Below are positions 36,318-40,528 of a stretch of DNA of 40,528 nt, in pieces (the stretch's first letter is position 1; every line of letters starts with the position of its first letter). The notes below the pieces were generated by a model, which made no database searches, was not told the origin of the DNA, and saw only the letters and a list, made by a program, of their open reading frames with translations. The DNA comes from a virus, in the IMG/VR virus record IMGVR_UViG_3300035698_002855, positions 1 through 40,528 of that record; one strand, given 5' to 3'. The translations under genes and the position numbers were made by a program.

Positions 36318-37825
36318 AGAAATCTCCTACATATAAATCTAGCTAAAGGGATTCGGGAAGTCTGTAATCGGTTGGCCGCCATCCTTGACGCTTTCTGCCT
36401 GAGACCAGTCCATGTGCAAACAATACCAGTCCATGTGCAAACAATACCAGGGAATGTGTCGGTTATGGCTATTGTATCAACTTTCGTTAAACTGATACCC
36501 TTTACTATGCTATCCGCAATGCTTATGACACTGGACTTAACCACTGCCACTGCTTTACTTATTGAGTCTGAAATTGTCAAATTATCCACTGGGCTGCGGA
36601 CATAAGCTACTGTCCTTGAAAAGCTATCAGACAAAGCCACACTATCAGCTTGGGCTTGCCCAATTCCCTTTACTATTGCATCGCCTATAGCTACTGAATC
36701 AGATAAGTCCTTTGTCCAGTTTGTGGCTGCTGTATAGGTAACAGCCAATATAGGACAGTGACTTGAGTCACCGTCCCAGGACCATGCTTGTCTTATTGGA
36801 GCAGAAGCTTGTGTAGTAGACCTGTCATCAAAATCATCCCAGAAGAAAACTATGTCTCCCTGATTCCAACCAGGTCTATCTACAATCTCCTGTAAGACTG
36901 TCTTTATTTCAGGACTATCATAATCACTACCTGCAACCCAAGCGCCTATATTATCCCAATCAACCCTTGCGGCTGTTCTGGCCGCCCATCTGGTATCAAA
37001 GGTTGCTGCATTGTCTGCGAAGGTAACTGCATCATCTACATCTTCGGCACTTATTCTTGTATTACAGGTGGTTCCTGCCTTATTTGCTTGCGCTCGGAAA
37101 GTCAACTTTGCAGTATTTATTATAGAACCTTGTGGTATAGTGATGGTCAAAAGACGTATGCCAGCACCGTATTGGTGATAAGTAGCACTAGCAGCACCAG
37201 TATAGGATACAATAGCAGTTAAACTAAAACCACTAGTTGCCAGCCTCCTATAACAGTCATCGGTACTTGCGCCAACCTGCCATGTTGGGTCAATCCGCAC
37301 TGGGTATTTAACGAGTCTATCAGGCTTTAATGTTTCAGTAAGTATGCCATCCTTTAAGGTAACTTCAACAGGCAATTCATCTTCAACATCATGGGCATGG
37401 ACTATAAAGTTCCCCTTGACCTTGAATTTTGCCTCTCTATTATCGCTGTCGGATTTCAGGGTGCGGACAAATCGTATATGACCATTCTCCGCTTTAACCT
37501 CAAGGCCATTAGACTTCCAATCAACGGCAGTAATCTTGTCTGCGACTTCCAGTAGTTCAATAGTGGAGACTTCACCTGACTTCTTGTTCCTGATAGTAGC
37601 CTTGTTACCCTCAAGGGTAAGTTCGTAAGGAGCTTTGGTTATCCGATTTTCTACCCACGTGAGGTCAATATCCCTCCACCCCTCAGACTTATCAGCATAG
37701 TTATCCTTATAGTGAATAGCGCCCATAGAAGCATAGAATTGCCTCTTACCCGCACCTAAATCAAAGGTCTTACTATTCTCCTGGCGGAGACTTAATAGTT
37801 CAGTGACCTTCTGGATTTCAGGCAT
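36314..37825 (-). CDS. DNRLRE-type beta-sandwich protein with DS-repeat tail
   Basis: A 503-residue protein. Residues about 30-175 form a beta-rich scaffold (KRQFYASMGAIHYKDNYADK, DGILTETLKPDRLVKYPVRI). Residues about 180-360 look like a DNRLRE carbohydrate-binding-like sandwich (LLTITIPQGSIINTAKLTF). Residues about 370-460 carry repeats of the form DSVAIGD, DSVALSD, DSISKAV, as in surface-layer stalks. The Arg-rich C-terminus follows a 21-bp tandem repeat. Likely a surface adhesin or head fibre, inserted between receptor-binding and connector genes. Confidence 0.6.
   Translation of the reverse strand: MPEIQKVTELLSLRQENSKTFDLGAGKRQFYASMGAIHYKDNYADKSEGWRDIDLTWVENRITKAPYELTLEGNKATIRNKKSGEVSTIELLEVADKITAVDWKSNGLEVKAENGHIRFVRTLKSDSDNREAKFKVKGNFIVHAHDVEDELPVEVTLKDGILTETLKPDRLVKYPVRIDPTWQVGASTDDCYRRLATSGFSLTAIVSYTGAASATYHQYGAGIRLLTITIPQGSIINTAKLTFRAQANKAGTTCNTRISAEDVDDAVTFADNAATFDTRWAARTAARVDWDNIGAWVAGSDYDSPEIKTVLQEIVDRPGWNQGDIVFFWDDFDDRSTTQASAPIRQAWSWDGDSSHCPILAVTYTAATNWTKDLSDSVAIGDAIVKGIGQAQADSVALSDSFSRTVAYVRSPVDNLTISDSISKAVAVVKSSVISIADSIVKGISLTKVDTIAITDTFPGIVCTWTGIVCTWTGLRQKASRMAANRLQTSRIPLARFICRRFL
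36404..36450. repeat. 21-bp tandem repeat, about 2.2 copies
   Basis: Unit starting ACCAGTCCATGTGCAAACAA repeats at 36404 and 36425, then partially at 36446. In the DNRLRE protein it encodes GIVCTWT twice, just before an Arg-rich end that looks like altered reading frame. Confidence 0.9.
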
Positions 37826-37826
37826 A

Positions 37827-38303
37827 CTAACTTGCTCCGAATGTCGCTGTCCAGGTTATCACCAGTGTATCGGCAGCCAGTTTATTAACAACGGCAAAGT
37901 CAGCATAGTATTGGAGTGATGTGTTGTTATCGGCTGTAATTATACCCGCCTCTGTTATTGCACCTGTGCCTACCCCCGCTCCCCATGTGCCAACATAAAC
38001 TACGTCATTGTCAGCGACACCGATCCCCTGAGTCGTTGAGGTAAGTGCGTGGCGTTCAAGGCTGGTGGCTAACCCTGTAGATGCCGAAGTCTGGCCGGAA
38101 CCCGTGCCGACTGCCATAAAGCCTATGGCTGCCTCGCCAGAGTCGGAGAGCTGGTCGGCTACATGAGCATCACTAAGCTCAGTGACTGTATTAAGGATTA
38201 TCCTTTCATCTTTTACTTCACCATCAGGTCCGAATAACGTGGCATGGAATAGCCCCTTGATACCTATTTTGCTATGAAATTCTTGGTCTTTTACTTGTAA
38301 CAT
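37827..38303 (-). CDS. Fibre/baseplate-associated beta protein, paralogue family
   Basis: A 158-residue protein: FHATLFGPDGEVKDERIILN followed by beta-rich, Gly/Thr-rich segments (MAVGTGSGQTSASTG, VVYVGTWGAGVG). The same family appears to include the protein at 27555-28022, and its N-terminus is copied in the short ORF just upstream. Probably part of the adsorption apparatus. Role inferred. Confidence 0.6.
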   Translation of the reverse strand: MLQVKDQEFHSKIGIKGLFHATLFGPDGEVKDERIILNTVTELSDAHVADQLSDSGEAAIGFMAVGTGSGQTSASTGLATSLERHALTSTTQGIGVADNDVVYVGTWGAGVGTGAITEAGIITADNNTSLQYYADFAVVNKLAADTLVITWTATFGAS

Positions 38304-38427
38304 TCCTGTCCTCCGTCTTTCTTACTGATTTACTCGGCACTCTTTCATCTTTTACCTCGCCATCCGGCCCACGCAGGACGACATGGATTTTATCCTTCAT
38401 GCCCATATTGTCTTTAATTTCTGACAT
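38272..38427 (-). CDS. 51-residue truncated paralogue (GPDGEVKDER)
   Basis: ATG at 38427 behind GAGGAG. The segment KDKIHVVLRGPDGEVKDERV duplicates the N-terminus of the next protein (HATLFGPDGEVKDERII), but the rest is short and basic. It overlaps that gene's start by 32 bases in another frame. Either a decayed duplicate or a true small protein. Confidence 0.5.
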   Translation of the reverse strand: MSEIKDNMGMKDKIHVVLRGPDGEVKDERVPSKSVRKTEDRNVTSKRPRIS

Positions 38428-38569
38428 GATTTTCTCCTCTATATATATCGGAATTAAACCGCCTTGAGTCCCAGCTTATCCACAGGTAAACCTTCAGTTT
38501 TCTAAGTCTGGCTATCACCCTAATAGTCGTATTACTCCACGGCCCCAACCTTAAAAAGCTAAAGGACAT
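38414..38569 (-). CDS. 51-residue basic protein
   Basis: ATG at 38569 with GAGG. Strongly basic and aromatic (RLRKLKVYLWISWDSRRF). Overlaps the following ORF by 14 bases. No family; may bind nucleic acid or be a spurious ORF with a good ribosome site. Confidence 0.4.
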   Translation of the reverse strand: MSFSFLRLGPWSNTTIRVIARLRKLKVYLWISWDSRRFNSDIYRGENHVRN

Positions 38570-38590
38570 GATAGCTACCTCTTAATATAA

Positions 38591-39778
38591 TTAAATTTCT
38601 TGTATCTTTAACCAGACTTGTAAGCCCTGTGTGAGTGTTTCACTTCTGGCCGATGCGCTTATTCTTGAGCCTGCGTTAAAGATATACTCCGTCCCGCTTG
38701 GTGCGCCGAGTCCCTTTTCTTTTCTCCCGTAAAATAACGTATTATCAAAAAAGGTTGAGCCGCTATCATCACTTAATCTAATCTGGAACCATTCTTCCCT
38801 CGCAGGTTCAAGTATAATACCGACTATTCTGAATGGAACGGTTGAAGTAACAGCAGCCCTCAATTCCGTATCAGCCCCCCATGCCCCTGCTGCCCCTGTT
38901 GTCATTGCTGTACCATTAAGGCCGTCTGGCTCTGTTGTAATGGAAAACTCACCAATCGTGGCACTGTAAATATGGTCACCGACCTCATCGTCAAAATTAA
39001 CTGTGTTACGGTGTAGTATAGTCTCATAGAAATGCTGTTCATTCCCTGCATCTATGTCATATGCAATAGCGCAATCCCCAATATCAGCTTTCCAAAATAG
39101 ATTCAGGTCAGCATTAGCACCCAGAATATGAGTACCCTTGAGACAATTATGTGCACGGTGTTCGTAGAATTGACAGTATGCGAAGTTCTCAACCTTCAAT
39201 CCCGTCATATAACTTATATGACCAAGAAAGTCCACGTCAACTACCTTGGCATGCTTTTCCTGCGTTGCGCTATAAAGATGGAGCGCAGTTTTTGCAGATG
39301 TTAAATCCTCACCGACAAACTGTAAACCATAAGCCCTAGCACCACCCGATGTCATTATTAAACCATTGTTACTTGTGCCAAGATTGTAATTAAGATGCTG
39401 GCAACAGGAACGACCTGTTAATTTCATAACGGAGGTCGCTGAATCATGGCAGTTTTCAATCTTAACCCAATTACGATGTGACCCCATAAGGCAAACATTA
39501 GCCGCCCATGTCGGGTCGCCGGTTCTATCAATGTCGTAATGCACGTCACCAGTCTGAGGGGCTATCAGGATTAACGTAAGGGAATTAACGTCAGTAGATG
39601 CCGCATCAAGTGCGTCCTGTATAGTCTGGTAGGCCGTTCTCCATGTTAGACCATCAGCACCAGAACCGTCAGGGGATACATGGAGCGTAGCTGTGACAGC
39701 CCTACCGACAGTGGCATTACCAAGCATATCAACTTGGCGCTCAGTTAATCTATTAAATCGTCCCTTTTTATCTATCAT
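38591..39778 (-). CDS. Right-handed beta-helix virion protein (tailspike-like)
   Basis: A 395-residue protein. N-terminal anchor (KKGRFNRLTERQVDMLGN) then ATLHVSPDGSGADGLTWRTA and IQDALDAASTDVNSLTLIL, the usual opening of pectate-lyase-like right-handed beta-helices, followed by stacked short strands (residues about 110-260) and a C-terminal beta domain (EWFQIRLSDDSGSTFF). Such proteins serve as tailspikes or surface depolymerases. No catalytic residues can be assigned by eye. Directly follows the LamG-like gene. Confidence 0.7.
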   Translation of the reverse strand: MIDKKGRFNRLTERQVDMLGNATVGRAVTATLHVSPDGSGADGLTWRTAYQTIQDALDAASTDVNSLTLILIAPQTGDVHYDIDRTGDPTWAANVCLMGSHRNWVKIENCHDSATSVMKLTGRSCCQHLNYNLGTSNNGLIMTSGGARAYGLQFVGEDLTSAKTALHLYSATQEKHAKVVDVDFLGHISYMTGLKVENFAYCQFYEHRAHNCLKGTHILGANADLNLFWKADIGDCAIAYDIDAGNEQHFYETILHRNTVNFDDEVGDHIYSATIGEFSITTEPDGLNGTAMTTGAAGAWGADTELRAAVTSTVPFRIVGIILEPAREEWFQIRLSDDSGSTFFDNTLFYGRKEKGLGAPSGTEYIFNAGSRISASARSETLTQGLQVWLKIQEI

Positions 39779-40501
39779 TTACGGATACCCCAGTCTATAA
39801 AGCAATCTATGTTCATCGGCGGACAATCCCCTTGACCATGCTCTCGGTCTGTGAAATCGAGCCTTAAACCAATTAGCGTCTTCTGTGAAACGACACCCCA
39901 GTCTCCAGTCGTCTCCGATAGTGGACTCAGGGTTAATCAAGACATCAGAGACTGTAGTTATCGGCTCACCATCTCTGTAGTGATATCCTGTTGTGCCTAT
40001 CTTGGAATATGAGAATAGATGCCATTCGTTATAAACCCAGTCCAGAGAATAAGAAGCTGTCCTGATAGAAGCCCCGGCTGCGTGGTGGTGTCTCACTGAC
40101 ATATATCTCAGAGCGCCTATATTAGACAGATACACTTCCCACCCTCGGTCAGAAACAACGTACTTGCCCATGACGACTTGAGAAGTCTCCCCTGAGTCTG
40201 CCCAGTAAAACCAGATTGCCAAACTATAATCGGTTGCTGTGAAGTCCAGGTTTGTGCAATCGGCAGCGGGTATATCATAATACTGGTCCATGTCAAATAT
40301 TGGGATGATACGGTTGAGGTTGATCCCAAAGCGACCTGCCGAAGTTTGCATCCACAAAGGCGTGCCGATAGCGGAGTGCATCGTGGCCATGCTGTGATTT
40401 CTGGACTCGTCATGTAATAGTGAACCAGTGGCTTCCAGCATAGAAAGGTCAAGCTGAATGTCCTCATTGAGTGCTAAGCTATCATAGAATGTTCTAGCCA
40501 T
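39779..40501 (-). CDS. LamG-like (concanavalin-fold) virion protein, full copy B
   Basis: A 240-residue protein. The core (FTATDYSLAIWFYWADSG, VVMGKYVVSDRGWEVYLS, EWHLFSYSKIGTTGYHYRDG, GDDWRLGCRF) has the strand pattern of LamG/concanavalin-like domains, known glycan binders in phage adsorption proteins. It starts with TAATG overlap after the end of a gene homologous to 252-731, and ends next to the beta-helix gene. A diverged paralogue of the truncated gene at 1-252. Confidence 0.8.
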   Translation of the reverse strand: MARTFYDSLALNEDIQLDLSMLEATGSLLHDESRNHSMATMHSAIGTPLWMQTSAGRFGINLNRIIPIFDMDQYYDIPAADCTNLDFTATDYSLAIWFYWADSGETSQVVMGKYVVSDRGWEVYLSNIGALRYMSVRHHHAAGASIRTASYSLDWVYNEWHLFSYSKIGTTGYHYRDGEPITTVSDVLINPESTIGDDWRLGCRFTEDANWFKARFHRPRAWSRGLSADEHRLLYRLGYP

Positions 40502-40528
40502 TATATCTCGTAATGCACGTCCCAGGGA
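40250..40528. repeat. Right copy of the diverged terminal repeat
   Basis: Matches 1-279 with 51 mismatches and no gaps. Includes the start of the LamG-like gene and the last codons of the gene before it. Confidence 0.85.
40501..40528 (-). CDS. 3' end of a homologue of the 252-731 gene
   Basis: Only the last codons are in the window (WDVHYEI and stop), identical in protein to the end of the 159-residue protein at 252-731. This shows that the gene before copy B of the LamG gene is a second member of that family. Confidence 0.7.

Noticed and set aside
1-40528. Prophage integration module or tRNA genes
   Set aside because: No integrase, attachment site or tRNA cloverleaf was recognised in any part of the window.

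Overview
The window looks like nearly all of the genome of a tailed dsDNA bacteriophage (Caudoviricetes), probably a siphovirus of a bacterium. It carries a full head set (small and large terminase, portal, MuF-type minor head protein, prohead protease/scaffold, decoration protein, HK97-fold major capsid protein). It also carries a long non-contractile tail set (connectors, tail terminator, tail tube, frameshifted tail-assembly chaperones, tape measure, tail hub, collar-type fibre) and a dense early region. Purine-rich Shine-Dalgarno sites and sigma70-type TTGACA/TATAAT promoters point to a bacterial host. The host itself cannot be read from the sequence; an uncultured anaerobe such as a Chloroflexota member is only a guess. 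No integrase, DNA polymerase or endolysin is recognisable.

Layout: almost everything lies on the minus strand, so genes read from right to left. Positions 11605 to 1 hold the terminase-to-capsid block, ending in small virion proteins and the first 84 codons of a LamG-like (concanavalin-fold) protein. A divergent plus-strand mini-operon of four tiny genes (11697-12242) starts from a consensus promoter and ends at a hairpin terminator. Positions 26082 to 12304 are the early region: promoters at 26.1, 21.0 and 15.4 kb, an XRE repressor-like gene, a Mom-like DNA-modification gene, an OB-fold protein, a P-loop ATPase next to an iteron-like and AT-rich stretch (possible origin), a DUF1064 nuclease-like gene, ASCH and metallophosphoesterase genes, many small zinc-ribbon proteins, and two non-coding stretches with strong RNA secondary structure. 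Positions 40501 to 26284 are receptor-binding and adhesin-like proteins, connectors, tail genes and small membrane proteins, closed by a terminator at 26.2 kb.

The two ends are homologous but not identical. Positions 1-279 align without gaps to 40250-40528 at about 82% identity, each covering the 5' end of a LamG-like gene and the last codons of the gene before it. Gene order becomes logical if the ends are joined (capsid, then LamG, beta-helix, adhesins, connectors, tail). The genome is therefore probably circularly permuted, with a tandem duplication of a receptor-binding module at the junction and some sequence missing.

Small genes too short for routine calling (16 to 59 codons) were found by reading the gaps. 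Most have good ribosome-binding sites and ATGA or TAATG overlaps with neighbours. Main points of interest: a CCCTTTA -1 frameshift site in the tail chaperones, a structured RNA candidate at 13.64-13.91 kb, a promoter followed directly by a leader peptide and terminator at 15.4 kb, promoters that place the transcript start at the ATG of HTH and HNH genes, an ASCH gene bracketed by 29-bp direct repeats, an in-frame TAA inside a zinc ribbon ahead of the protease, and a decoration protein whose reading frame lacks an ordinary start.
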